A stretch of 64,000 bases of DNA. Origin: Diospyros lotus. Lineage: Eukaryota > Streptophyta > Magnoliopsida > Ericales > Ebenaceae. Position numbers and translations under genes: made by a program. The notes under the pieces were generated by a model. The model was not told the DNA's origin. It did no database searches and saw only the letters and a list, made by a program, of their open reading frames with translations. The stretch covers positions 3,100,001-3,164,000 of the forward strand of contig NC_068341.1 of assembly GCF_014633365.1 (NCBI RefSeq), given 5' to 3'. Shown in pieces: positions 1 through 11,400 of this stretch (its first letter is position 1; each line of letters begins with the position of its first letter).

Positions 1-1191
1 GATTTTAAATGAATAATAAGTGTTCATTAGTGTCAGTAATAGACTTTAACAAACTTTGACTTTCTACTTCTACGGATAAATCCTAAATTTCTAATGCAAA
101 TAATGTTTAGGACTAAAAGCACCCTAATATAGGTAGAAAGTCTAGATGTATTGAATTTCCTATCGCTTTAATTAGCTCCCATATATATAATTTGCACAAT
201 TTTATTTTATAATTTAAAATTTAGTGACATAACTTGTATATATATATATATAAATAATATAATCTGTCACACAAATTAATTAATGGGGTCCATTAAGTCT
301 TTTTAGTGGATATGAAATGTTCTTGTGTTTGACATATGAAAATATCTACGTACGTACCAGCATATGTATTAATTGTACTATTTAGTGTTAATGGATATGA
401 AGGTGGGTCCCATATTGGATATCTTCAGCATGTGTGGTCAAAATAAAGAATTTTTATCCAGAATTAAAATAAAAAAAAAAACATGGCATATTATTTGACA
501 TTATCTTTTGTTGCCGGACCCTTATGTATAAGTCTTTGCACCCTAAGAGACCCAAAGAAAAAGAAAGGGCTCGTAGTGAATTTGAATCACAACAACATGA
601 TATATGCAAACGAGTCAAATCTTCAACAATAAGCATTAAACTCACGACAATTCCTGATGGGAATGCACTAACGATCTCAATTGAATTGTGTCTTGATATT
701 TAGCAATTGATGAATTGTAACCAAAAAGACTTAATTTCCAAACAACTTAAGCCCATGGCTCATGCCCTAATCCCGTGAACTATATATATATATATATATA
801 TATGCAAGTCATGAATTCAAATTTGGCAATTACACAACTGATCATATAACAAAGAGAATTAATAAGTGGACCAATTATTAATGCATCGTGTACTCTGCTT
901 TATAATTGTTAAAATAAAAGAAGGGGTGTTGATTTGGCTTTGAGTTTACAGGTAAATTGAGTTGAGTTGGGATTTAAATATTCTCATTAGGTGTTTGGTA
1001 AAATAAAAAAATTGTCAAAGTGGGGTGAATTGTGTTGGCCCTTAACCTCAATCTCACCAAATTCATGCAATTGAGTTTAGAGCTCTTAAACGTAAAGTAA
1101 AAAGTTTTTCAAAACCTGATTTTATTTTTTATAAAATAATCTACACAAATTTATTTCCTTTCATATCTTTTATCCTTTATTTTAATTATAT
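1..1191. other. intergenic AT-rich DNA
   Basis: No coding region, RNA gene or clear transposon end is recognisable here. It holds short TA microsatellites (about 237-252 and 781-803) and poly-A tracts. Short ORFs in it have no plant-protein character. Confidence 0.6.
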
Positions 1192-1196
1192 AACAT

Positions 1197-2024
1197 TGTT
1201 GATTTGTGTGATTCAGAATTAATTAAATAATTTTTCCATTTATATTTTGATATTTAAATCTGATTGCATACTGTTATTAAAAATTGAGTTTCATTTATAT
1301 TCATTTGATTTGAATTTAAATGTTATATATATTCTGTTGATATATATCGTGTGGGCCTTTGGTTATGTGGGCTGGGATTAGTTATGGGCCGAATCCAAAT
1401 TCATATGCCTTTTCGTGTTTCGTTAGCTGCTGGCCTACCCCAATTTTCAGTCCTATTTGACGGTGTTATAAAAGGGCATAGATGCTGCCCTAATCTCTAG
1501 AATGCTCGTTCTTTCTCTCGCTCACTTTCAAAAACCCTAGTCAGCGCCTTAAAGCAAGACACTTTCTCATGAATCCTTCTCTCATTTGATCAGATGTTTT
1601 GTTTCTATGGTAAGATCGTGTGGTAAGTAAAGGTATTGTTTTAATCTTTGTTATGTTTTAATCACCTGAGGCGTGAGAGATTGGTAGGCTGATAGAGCAG
1701 ATTATTGACCTTGATCGCGAGATCGGTCTGAACAGAATTTCGCTTGCTCTTGTTTTGTGTTCTATTTTAGTTTTCTTTTGATTTGCAATATTGTTTTTAC
1801 TTCTGTTAAAGATCTTGTAATCCGATTGTAACTTTGAGATTTTAGTGGATTGACTAGAGGCGGAGCCTCTGTTATGAGTAGGATCTATTTTGATCCGAAG
1901 ACGTATATCGCTGTGTCGCTATTTTGTGTGTGTGAGTTGTGGTCGTACTCTTTCGTTCTGTATTTCGTTTATTACGTTTGATCTGTTGTTTGACTGAGTA
2001 ATATGTTGCGTTATAAAACCTACA
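1197..2024 (+). repeat. 5' LTR of the first Copia element
   Basis: About 828 bp, beginning TGTTGATTTGTG and ending near CCTACA just before the tRNA-Met primer site. It pairs with 7574-8400. A TATA box and the expected transcript leader lie in its middle. Confidence 0.9.
1467..1474 (+). promoter_or_regulatory. TATA box in the 5' LTR
   Basis: TATAAAAG, followed about 30 bp downstream by a pyrimidine-rich stretch, the usual layout of a Copia LTR promoter. The 3' LTR keeps the same TATAAAAG in the equivalent place (about 7845). Confidence 0.6.
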
Positions 2025-2026
2025 AA

Positions 2027-2037
2027 TGGTATCAGAG
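2027..2037 (+). other. primer-binding site (initiator tRNA-Met)
   Basis: TGGTATCAGAG begins two bases after the 5' LTR and matches the complement of the 3' end of plant initiator tRNA-Met, the usual Copia reverse-transcription primer. Confidence 0.85.
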
Positions 2038-5000
2038 TCATGGGGATTCAAGATCCTGGTCAAGCCGTTTCTATTTCGAAAGGTAAAAACGAAGATCAAG
2101 TCAGATCTTCAACACTAAAAGGGTTTCTCTTTCTCAAATATTGATTTGCCCTAATTTCTATTGAGTAAATACTTGTCTGCACTAATCTGTTACTTGTATG
2201 TTGCATGCCTTAATTTTTTCGTAAGTTCTTGATCTTGAATCAGTACTGTCTTGCTTACTTTATTCTATTATCTTTATACTGTCGTGAGTTCTTGTTTGTT
2301 TTTTGAAAACCTAATTTAGGTTTAACAACTTTCTCAATTATAATTTCTAATTATTTTTTGCCTCGTATACAAAATCAAAATAAGATTTATATCTTATTTG
2401 TATCTTAAAAGTTTATGTTCCTATTTCTACTTTGAAATTTTGTTTGTTAGTCTCAGTTAATCTAAGTATCACCTGTGTTTATCATTCTGTTCTATAGTTC
2501 ATAATAAAATGGCTCCATCTAAGTATGAATTAGATAAGTTTGATGGTAGTGATGATTTTTCATTATGGCAAAAGAAAATGACTGTCATCTTGGTTTAAAA
2601 CTAGTGCTCTGAAGCATTGGATGAACTACCTATAACTGAGAAAGATAAAGTAGAACCCCCTCCTACCCCTAAAATGTGTAAGATGGATAGATTAGCCTAT
2701 GGTCTCATTATTTTAAATCTTTTTGATAAAGTCTTTAGACAAGTAAATTAGGAGAAGACTACTTTAAAAGTTTGGAACAAACTTGAATCTCTTTATATGA
2801 CTAAATCCTTAACTAGTCAGATTTATTTAAAAGAAAAATTATTTGGTTTTAAAATGAATACCTCCAAATCTTTAGAAGAAAATTTAGATGACTTTAATGT
2901 CATTGTAATAGGTCTAGAAAATATTGATGAGAGTATTTCTGAAGAAAATCAAGCCATAATCCTTTTAAATGCTTTGCCTGAGTCATATAGAGATCTAAGG
3001 ACTGCAATGCAATATGATAAAACCTCCCTATCCTTAGAAGATGTAGTATTTGCCCTAAGAGCAAGAGATCTTGAAGATGATAAGAAAGATAAGAAAATAA
3101 ATAATGCAGAATGCTTAGATGTAAAGGGTAATTGGGAACATAAATCAAAGCCTAAAGGCAAAGGTAACTCCAGGGGTAAGTAAAATAAGGTCTAATTCAA
3201 AATCTAGAGGAACAAGTAGAGGATCCTCAAAAACAAGAACCTGCTAGTATTGTAAGAAAGAGGGTCATGTAAGAAAGATTTGTTTTAAAAGAAAGAAAGA
3301 CTTAGAAAATAAGAATTCTAGTAATCATTATGCAGCAAATTTATCTGATGGATATGATAGTGCAGAGGGCTTAATTCTATCAGAACATGCTTCAAGAGAT
3401 GAGTGGATTTTAGATTCAGGTTGCACTTTTCACACGACACCTAGGAAAGACTGGTTGCTTAATTTCTAGCAAATAGAGGGTGGGAAAGTTCTTATGGGTA
3501 ATAACCAATCCTGCAACATAACTGGAATAGGGTCAGTTAGGTTTAAGATGTAGGTTGAAATGTATAGGACTTTAGATAATATGAGATATGTGCCCAACCT
3601 TAGAAGAAATCTTATTTTCCTAGGCATGTTAGATTCAAATGGAGTGTCTTATAAGTCTGATAATAGAATCCTTGGGGTTATGAAAGGATCCATGGTAGTT
3701 CTTAAAGGAATCTTTAAGCAAGGGTTGTATGTTCTGTAAGCAGAGACTATCTTTAGCAGTGCTGCAATTTCTTTTTCAGAAAATGATGACACTGCTTTAT
3801 GGCATAGGAGGGTAGGTCACATACGAATGAAAGGTTTACAAGAATTAAGTAAACAAGGCATCCTAGATCCTAGGAGGATTAATGATTTAAACTTTTGTAA
3901 GACATGTGCCTTGGGTAAGTCTCACAGGTTGCAGTTTGCTCCTGCAACTCATAAGTCTAAAGGTGTCCTAACTTTTATTCATTCCGATCTTTGGGGTTTT
4001 CCCCAAGTCCCTAATTCTCTATCAAGTGCCCAATATTTCTTTTCTTTTATAGATGACTATTCTAGGAAGGTATGGCTTTGTTTTCTTAGGCATAAGAATG
4101 AAGCCTTTGCAAAATTTAAGGAATGGAAGACCTATGTAGAACTTCAAAACAAATAAGAAAATAAAGATCCTAAGAACTGATAATGGCCTGAAATTCTATA
4201 ATTATGAATTCTCAAATTTCTACAAACAAGTAAGCATTGTAAGGCATAGAACTTACAATGAAACACCTCAGCAAAATGATATTGCTGAACGTATGAATAA
4301 AACCATCCTAAACAAGGTTAGATGTCTTCTAAAAGACTTTAACTTGCTTAAGAAATTTTGGGTTAAAGCAGTTTCAACTGCTTGCTATCAGATAAATAAA
4401 TCCCTTTCCTCTACCATAAACTTTAGGACTCCTGAATAGTTGTGGAGTGGGAAAATACTCTCATTATACCACCTTAGACCATTTGAATGTATAACATATG
4501 TCCATAAGAAAGAAGAGAAGTTAGACCCTAGAGTCAAAAAGGCAGTATTCTTAGGATACCCTCAAGGGGTAAAAGGATACAAGCTTTGGCTGATTAATGA
4601 AAAGAAGACAATCATCAGTCGGGATGTAGTATTCAAAGAATCAAAATACTATATGCCAAATAAGGTGAAAAATATCAAGGCAGACCAAATTGTGACTTTT
4701 CAGTTTGAGGTGGAAAATGGCAGCCTTGTTGAATCTGAAACAGAGATCGAAGAGAATGAGGATTCAGCTGAAATCATTTTTGAATAGGATGATTATGTCC
4801 TATCTAGGGATAGGGTGAGGAGAGAGATTATACCTCCTGCTAGGTATAGCCATGCAGATGTTATTACCTATGCTTTTAATATTAGAGATTTAATTGAGCA
4901 TAATAAACCTGTTAGTTATCAAGAAGTTTGCTTTAGCAAGTATAGAACTAATTGGTTAAAGGCAATGAAGGAAGAGATGGAATCTTTTGAAAAGAATAAA

Positions 5001-5069
5001 ACCTGGATACTTGTTAATAAGCTTAAAGATCAAAATGTTATAGGCTGCAAGTGGATCTATAAAAGAAAG

Positions 5070-5936
5070 TGATGTGCCCAAAATACAAAAGAAATACTAA
5101 CACCCCTTGTTTGATAAGAAAGTTCGCCACAAACAAGAAAATATTAGTTTTGATTCGCCACACTCTAAGATAGAAGAAGAAAGAGTTATAAGAATCGAGT
5201 AAATTTGCCACTAAACTAATGAATTGCTTAGATAAGAATTAGAATAAAAATGTTCTTGCACTTTCTTCATAAAAATGTTTATGTCAAAACACTACAAGAT
5301 CACACATATAAATACTAATCTTAAAAGACAAACCTAATAATTAAAGAAAGATAATATCATTGCCTCTTTTGACAAAAGAGGGTTAATAATGATAAAAGAT
5401 AAACCAAAAGTATAAAGTAAAACATCATCATGCCACTTTTAACAAAGGGAATCATGATTGCCTCTTTTGACAAAATAGGGCTAATGATGATAAAAGACAA
5501 ACCAAAAGTATAAAGAAAAACATCATCATGTCACTTTTGACAAATGGAGTCATGATGATAAAACACAATAATACAAATAAGACAAAACACTCTCAAACAT
5601 AAAGGATAAATGAAGGGTGACATCATCCATGACATCAGTTATGAGACTTGGGCTTGTTGGAAATACTCGAGCCTGGCAAATGGGCTGATTGCTTGGGCTT
5701 GATCATGGAGTGCCTAGGTTGCACTCTGGTTCTGAGCTTCCAAGCAAACAAGTCATGTAATTAATTTGGTCTTTAACTCCTTCACTTTGAATTCTAACTC
5801 TTTCAAATGGGCTAGAGTCTTCCCAATAAATAACTCAAGTTCCTTTTGAAATTCTTTAACCATTGAATGAGTAATTGGCCCAAAACTTACATGCGCTTGG
5901 ACAACCATTGCCTTTGTTTTTTTACCGTTCACATCA
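5070..5936. mobile_element. 867-bp insertion with TGATGTG/CACATCA ends
   Basis: It interrupts the Copia RT between the KWIYKRK segment and the segment that resumes at about 5943. It begins TGATGTG and ends CACATCA, a 7-bp perfect inverted terminus that also fits the TG...CA ends of an LTR. No clean target duplication is visible because the flanks are A-rich. The minus strand at about 5770-5930 reads as an open, lysine/glutamate-rich, coiled-coil-like segment starting near a GPIT.SM motif, reminiscent of the C-terminus of plant Ty3/gypsy polyproteins. It is probably a gypsy-derived fragment or solo LTR; the class is undecided. Confidence 0.6.
5361..5556. repeat. two-copy 98-bp tandem repeat
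   Basis: The unit starting TGCCTCTTTTGACAAAA at 5361 recurs at 5459 with about 90% identity. It lies inside the 867-bp insertion. Confidence 0.8.
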
Positions 5937-6124
5937 AAAAATCAGGTATTCTAGGAGTAGAACCAGCCAGATTTAAGGCAAGGTTAGTAGCCAATGGATT
6001 TTCCCAAAGAGAGAGCATAGACTACCATGAAGTGTTCTCCCATATAGTAAAGCATATCTCAATAAGATTAGTCTTGGCCTTAGTAGCCTTATATGACTTA
6101 GAGATTGAGCAATTAGATGTCAAG

Positions 6125-6277
6125 CAGGGGCAGATTTATGGGGGGCAGGCACGGGCTGCAGCCCCCTCCCCCCAGATTTGCAAGGCAAATCTGGCCCATT
6201 TGGGGTGAGGGGGGTTGAAATGGCTTATGGATTTGGGGGCCAACCTTCCTCCAAATCCGTTCCTAAATCTGCCCCTG
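6125..6277. mobile_element. hAT-type MITE, 153 bp
   Basis: The terminal inverted repeats are CAGGGGCAGATTTA and TAAATCTGCCCCTG (14 bp, perfect). A perfect 8-bp target duplication, ATGTCAAG, flanks the element (6117-6124 and 6278-6285). An 8-bp duplication with CAGGG ends is diagnostic of the hAT superfamily. It is GC-rich compared with its surroundings, has no coding capacity, and interrupts the Copia RT just before its AFLHG motif. Confidence 0.95.
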
Positions 6278-7573
6278 ATGTCAAGATTGCCTTTCTACAT
6301 GGAAACCTATAAGAAAAGATATATATGGACCAACCTGTAGGTTTCATAGAAAAAGGTAAAGAGAATAAAGTTTGCTTGCTGCAAATGTCACTCTATGGCC
6401 TTAAGCAATCTCTTAGGCAATGGTATAGGAGGTTTGATAAGTTTATGCTTAAAGAAAATTACACTTGGTGTAACTTTGACCATTGTGTTTACTTTAAACA
6501 GCTTAAAGGAAAGCTGTTCATATATCTCCTTATATATGTAGATGATATGCTTATCGCATGTAAGGAAAAAAAAGAAATAGATAAATTAACTCAAGCCCTA
6601 AAATCAGAGTTTGAAATGAAAACTCTAGGTGTAGCCAGGCGTATTTTGGGTATAGATATCAATAGAAATAGAAAAAGAGGTACTGTAACCTTGTCCCAAT
6701 ATGATTATTTAAAGAAAGTGATAAATCTCTTTGATATGGAAGACTGCAAACCTGTCTCTACCCCTATTCCTCCATACTTTAAGCTTCATGTTGTAAAAGA
6801 TAATTTACCTAAGGAAGAAGTTGAATATATGAAGAAGGTTCTCTACTCTAATGCAGTGGGAAGCCTAACGTATGTCATGATAGGAACTAGACCTGACATA
6901 GCTTGTGGAATCAGTCTAGTAAGTAAATTCGTGAGCAATTCATCTAAAGAGCATTGGTCAGTTGTTAGGTGGGTTCTTAGGTATTTAAAGGGGTCAATAG
7001 ATAAGGGTTTAATATTTAGTTCTAACACTGAAAATTCCAGCTACATTCAGGGTTATTGTGATTTTGATTTTGTAGCTGATTTAGATAAGAGAAGGTCCTT
7101 ATCAGGGTATGTTTTCACTGTAGGTGGAAATGTGATAAGCTAGAAATGAAATCTACAGCACATAGTGGCTTTATCAACTACAGAGACAGAATATGTTGCC
7201 CTAACAAAAGCCATGAAATGTGCAATTTGGCTGCAGGGTATAGTTAGAGAGTTAGGTCTTGGTGACGAAATCCCTAGGGTATTTTGTGATTCTCAAAGTG
7301 CCATTCATCTTTCAAAGAACAGTTCATTTCATGAGATAACTAAGCACATAGATGTGCGTCTTCATTTTGTTAGGAATATTATATCCAAAGGACAGGTTAA
7401 GGTAGAAAAGATTTCTACAACTATAAATCCAGCGGATATGTTAACCAAATCTGTTCTAGTAGCTAAATTTGAGCAAGCTTTAGATTTGCTTAATGTTCTT
7501 CCAACGTAGCTGTGGAAGACATGTAAGGGTCTCTAATTCAATATTTAATCCATTCTTAAATCAATGTGGAATT

Positions 7574-8400
7574 TGTTGATTTGTGTGATTTAGAATTAAT
7601 TAAATAATTTTTCCATTTACATTTTGATATTCAAATCTGATTGCATGTTGTTATATGAAATCGAGTTTCACTTATATTTATTTGATTTGAATTTAAATGT
7701 TATATATATTCTGTTGATATATATCATGTGAGCCTTTGGTTATATGGGCTGAGATTAGTTATGGGCCAAGCCCAGGTTCGTATGCCTTTCCATGTTTCGC
7801 CAACTGCTGGCCCAGCCTAATTTTCAGTCCCATTTGACGGTGCTATAAAAGGGCATAGATGCTGCCCTAATTCTAGAATGTTCATTCTTTCTCTCGCTTA
7901 CTTTCTAAAACCTTAGTCGATGCCTTGAAGTGAGACACTTCCTCATGAATCCTTCTCTCGTTCGATTAAATATTTTGTTTCTATGGTAAGATCGTGTGGT
8001 AGGTAAATGTATTGTTTTAATCTCTGTCATGTTTTAATCGCCTGAGACGTGAGAGATTGGTAGGTTGATAGAGCAGATTATTTACCTTGATCGCGAGATC
8101 GGCTGAACAGAACTTCGATTGTTCTTGTTTTGTGTTCTATTTTAGTTTTCTTTTGGTTTGCAATACTGTTTTTACTTCAGTTAAAGATCTTGTAATCCGA
8201 TTGTAACTTTGAGATTTTAATGGATTGATTAGAGGCTCTGCCTCTACCGTGAGTAGAATCTATTTTGATCAGAACACGTATCTTGATATGTCGCTATTTT
8301 GTGTGTGTGAGTTATGATTGTACTCTTTCGTTTCTATATTTCGTTTATTATGCTTAATTTGTTATTTGGCCGAGTAATAGGTTGCGTTATAAAACCTGTA
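7574..8400 (+). repeat. 3' LTR of the first Copia element
   Basis: Begins TGTTGATTTGTG, aligns along its length with 1197-2024, and ends near 8400. Many differences from the 5' LTR are transitions. The polypurine tract before it is not clear. Confidence 0.9.
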
Positions 8401-8405
8401 ACACT

Positions 8406-11400
8406 CCACAATACTTCTTATGCAATAGATCAAATTAGCCTACAAAAATGGATTGTTTTTAATATTTTTCCCTCATGAAATTGTTTTGTTTTGGTGGTTT
8501 TATTTGTCCTCTTGTTTCTCTTTGGCCACCCAAAACTTTTGGATGTTCTTAAACCAAAACAAGAAGTGGCACCAGTGGGCAGGGGCACGCGCGCAGTTGT
8601 CCTTCTCAATAAAGTCCATTTCTTTAGCACTTTCTGCAAACAACTCTAGATTGAAATTAGATTAAAAAGAAAATTGAGTCGTGTGTATTACCTTGCCAAT
8701 GCCATGGATGAATTTGTGTACTAGCTAGCTAGCCTCACTAATAATAATAAGAAGTGGCAGAGAGGTTGTCATGTAGTTGTCTCACTCGACTAAACAAATT
8801 GACAATACAAAGGGGTTGGGTCCGAAAGTTGCAACCCAAACCCATTAAGACAGTACTTGTTATGCATTGTGATGTAACAATATCTAGTAATAGTAACTAA
8901 TTAACACCTGCAATTAAGATCTAATCCATCTAGACCATCGATCACCACCTTTTGTTACTCTTTTTTTTTTTAGTTAGTAGCAAGGGAGAATAATTAATTA
9001 TAAAGACTCAAATGAAATTTATTTTGAAATATTAAAATAAATTTCATTAGTATGTATGTATGTATGTATGTACGAGGATATGGAGAAAAATAGTTGAACG
9101 TACGTATGTGACATGCACCAACTTTACATAACTTCAAGTTGAAGCAACGAATGGTGAACGTAGAGAGTATATGAATACGTAATCATTTTGACAAGTACAA
9201 TTTCTTTGCTTTCTTTGTGACTTTAGTTTCCAAGGTGCCACACCACTTACCACTCTCTTATTTTGCTCATAAAGATATATAGTTACTCCTTTTCTCTAAT
9301 TAATTCAAGTCACAGTGCTACGTACAATATGATTACAGTTTCTAAGAGTATATATATATATATATATAAAAGAAAATGAACAGGCTAGGGTGGGAGAGAG
9401 ATTGAAGGAGAGAACTGGCCATGAGGATTAGCAGATGCAAAGCAAAGGTATTAGGTGATGATATGCCCCTAATCTTTCGGTTTATGCTTTGAAATGTTGG
9501 GCTTTAGTAAGACAGGACTATTGATGACACTTCAGCAAATCTCTTTTCTGATGATGTCCTCGAAATCATTACACCTCAGTGGCATTCATTTTCTCCTCTT
9601 TTAAGAGCTCTTTTGGGAATATGAGCTTGTTTATGGGCTTTTGAGACCCTAAAATAACTTTCGCTTTCCCATGATTGCCCTTCCCGTGGCCTCAGCAAAA
9701 GTTGTAGAATTTAATAACAAATCAATTTGGGGGGTGGGGGGTCCAGACCCTTCATAGTTTGTGATCTTGGGAATCCATTACCATCAAACCCTAATCTCAG
9801 CAATTCTGCTCAAACAAAAAAAGGCACTAATTTCCACACACCAACCTGTACACCACCCTCTTTCTCATTAACCCTATATATGCTCTCTGGGTGATGATGC
9901 AACATATATACATACACATGCATGCAACATTTTCGCAAACAAAACAGAAATGATAGCAAATGCAAAATTTTCCAAACCCTAAACGTGTTCTCCAAATTCA
10001 TATCTTTTCTATTCCCCAAAAAAGTAGTTTATTTTGCTACGTTTGTCTCTTCATTGCTTCCCTTGTTTTAGGAATAATTTTGTTGGAACACCCACCAAGC
10101 TTAACATGGGTGTCACGCATTTCAAAATTTAAAGTGTTTTGGTATATATGCAACAATTTTTATTAATTTCCACATTTTGGGCTTGCAATTTTCTTATTAC
10201 AAAAGAATAATTTTAATTACCATTAATGGTGTAACGACTCGATCGCCCTCGGTGTCACGGGTTTGAAATACAAAAATTTACTAAAAGGGGGTGTTGGAGA
10301 AATGAAAATAAATTATGTAAAATATATATGTTGTTGCAGGTGTACTGAAAGAAGGCAAATGGTGGGCTAGCTAGCTTAGCTATATATATATTTGGGAAGG
10401 GGAGGTGTTTGGGGGGAATAGTAGGGGGAGATGGAATTGATGAAAAATATGGAAAAGTTGGTGGCAGTTTCTTTCTGTCAAATTATTCACAGCCGAGGGA
10501 AAGCTTTTGAGTGAGTGCTGAATGGTGATGGATTGGGACCTCTTTCTCTCTTTTATTTCTCTCTTATCTCTCTCTTTCTCTTATCTCTCTCAGATGGTAG
10601 ATGAGATGTCAAAGTCCAAGTGGACAGCCCCACACTAATAATGATACTACTGCTTACTCATATGTATTCATCAAAGTCACAAAACTGGCCTCTTGAATTA
10701 TTATTATTATTATTATTATTATTAGTTTGTGACACAGCTCAATATCTCAGAACTTATTAACTAGTCTCTTAGTTGAATAATGAATCTACACACAATGTGA
10801 CACATTGTTAAATTTGATATTTTAGTTTAATTAGGTACCCCATGAAAATCTTATGGGTCATTTTTGAATCACATTTGGAACAGACTCCGTTTTTATGTTT
10901 AAATGATGAGATTTGTATGTGTGTGTGTGTGTTTAGTGTAGAGCAAGGAGAAGTACATTATTGAAAAGCGTAGGTGGAACCCACAGTTTAACCTTTGTGA
11001 AAAGTTGTACCTAAGTTTGGAAACTCTGGGGCACGGTGGTGGAGGGTATGTGTCCTTATCTACCCCAGAGTTGATGAGTGTGGTGGCCTACAAACTCTCC
11101 TTGGCATTGAGACTAGCTAGCTAGTGGTCTAGGATAGGAGTCAAGACCCTCGGGACCTAGCTAGTTCAACCATATAATATAACTCTATATTTCCAAGCCA
11201 CAATAATCGTATTTATATGTAATTTTATTTATTAAATTATTTTATGAAAATATATATTTTTTAATTCAAGCTTGTGATCATAGTCACGAAGGAACAACCC
11301 CATATAATACGATTAATTAATACAACAGAATTGATTCTCCTATAAGATTTCATATAAAGAATATCATTAAAGCAACGTAAAAGAAGTCATCTTGTAATTA

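Larger units (their letters stand above)
2510..7509 (+). pseudogene. Copia gag-pol remnant
   Basis: The gag start is at 2510, with a stop shortly after, and the rest of gag continues at 2797-3183 in another frame. The zinc knuckle (3242-3283, Cx2Cx4Hx4C) contains an in-frame TAG. The protease active site (DSG, about 3413-3421) is followed by the GAG-pre-integrase and integrase region (3780-4780, motif HSDLWG). RT begins at 4815 and keeps YVDDM at 6535-6549. RNase H is at about 7030-7509 (ALSTTE, KHIDVR). Frame changes between gag, integrase and RT, several stops and the two insertions make it non-functional. Confidence 0.92.
1197..8400 (+). mobile_element. Ty1/Copia LTR retrotransposon (Tork/Tnt1-like), degenerate
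   Basis: A 7.2-kb element with two ~828-bp direct LTRs (1197-2024 and 7574-8400) that start TGTTGA. A primer-binding site complementary to initiator tRNA-Met follows the 5' LTR at 2027-2037. Domain order is gag, zinc knuckle, protease, integrase, reverse transcriptase, RNase H, which is diagnostic of Copia. The coding region has several frameshifts and stops, and two later insertions (5070-5936 and 6125-6277) split the RT. By eye the LTRs differ at roughly one base in ten, so the insertion is old. The flanks AACAT (1192-1196) and AACAC (8400-8404) may be a decayed target duplication, but the 3' boundary is uncertain by a base or two. Confidence 0.93.

Noticed and set aside
5361..5556. short direct repeats considered as a CRISPR-like array
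   Set aside because: Only two 98-bp copies without spacers in a plant retrotransposon; an ordinary tandem duplication.
10230..10290. possible tRNA-like B-box (GTCACGGGTTTGAAATAC)
   Set aside because: No A-box at the proper distance, no cloverleaf and no retroposon tail.
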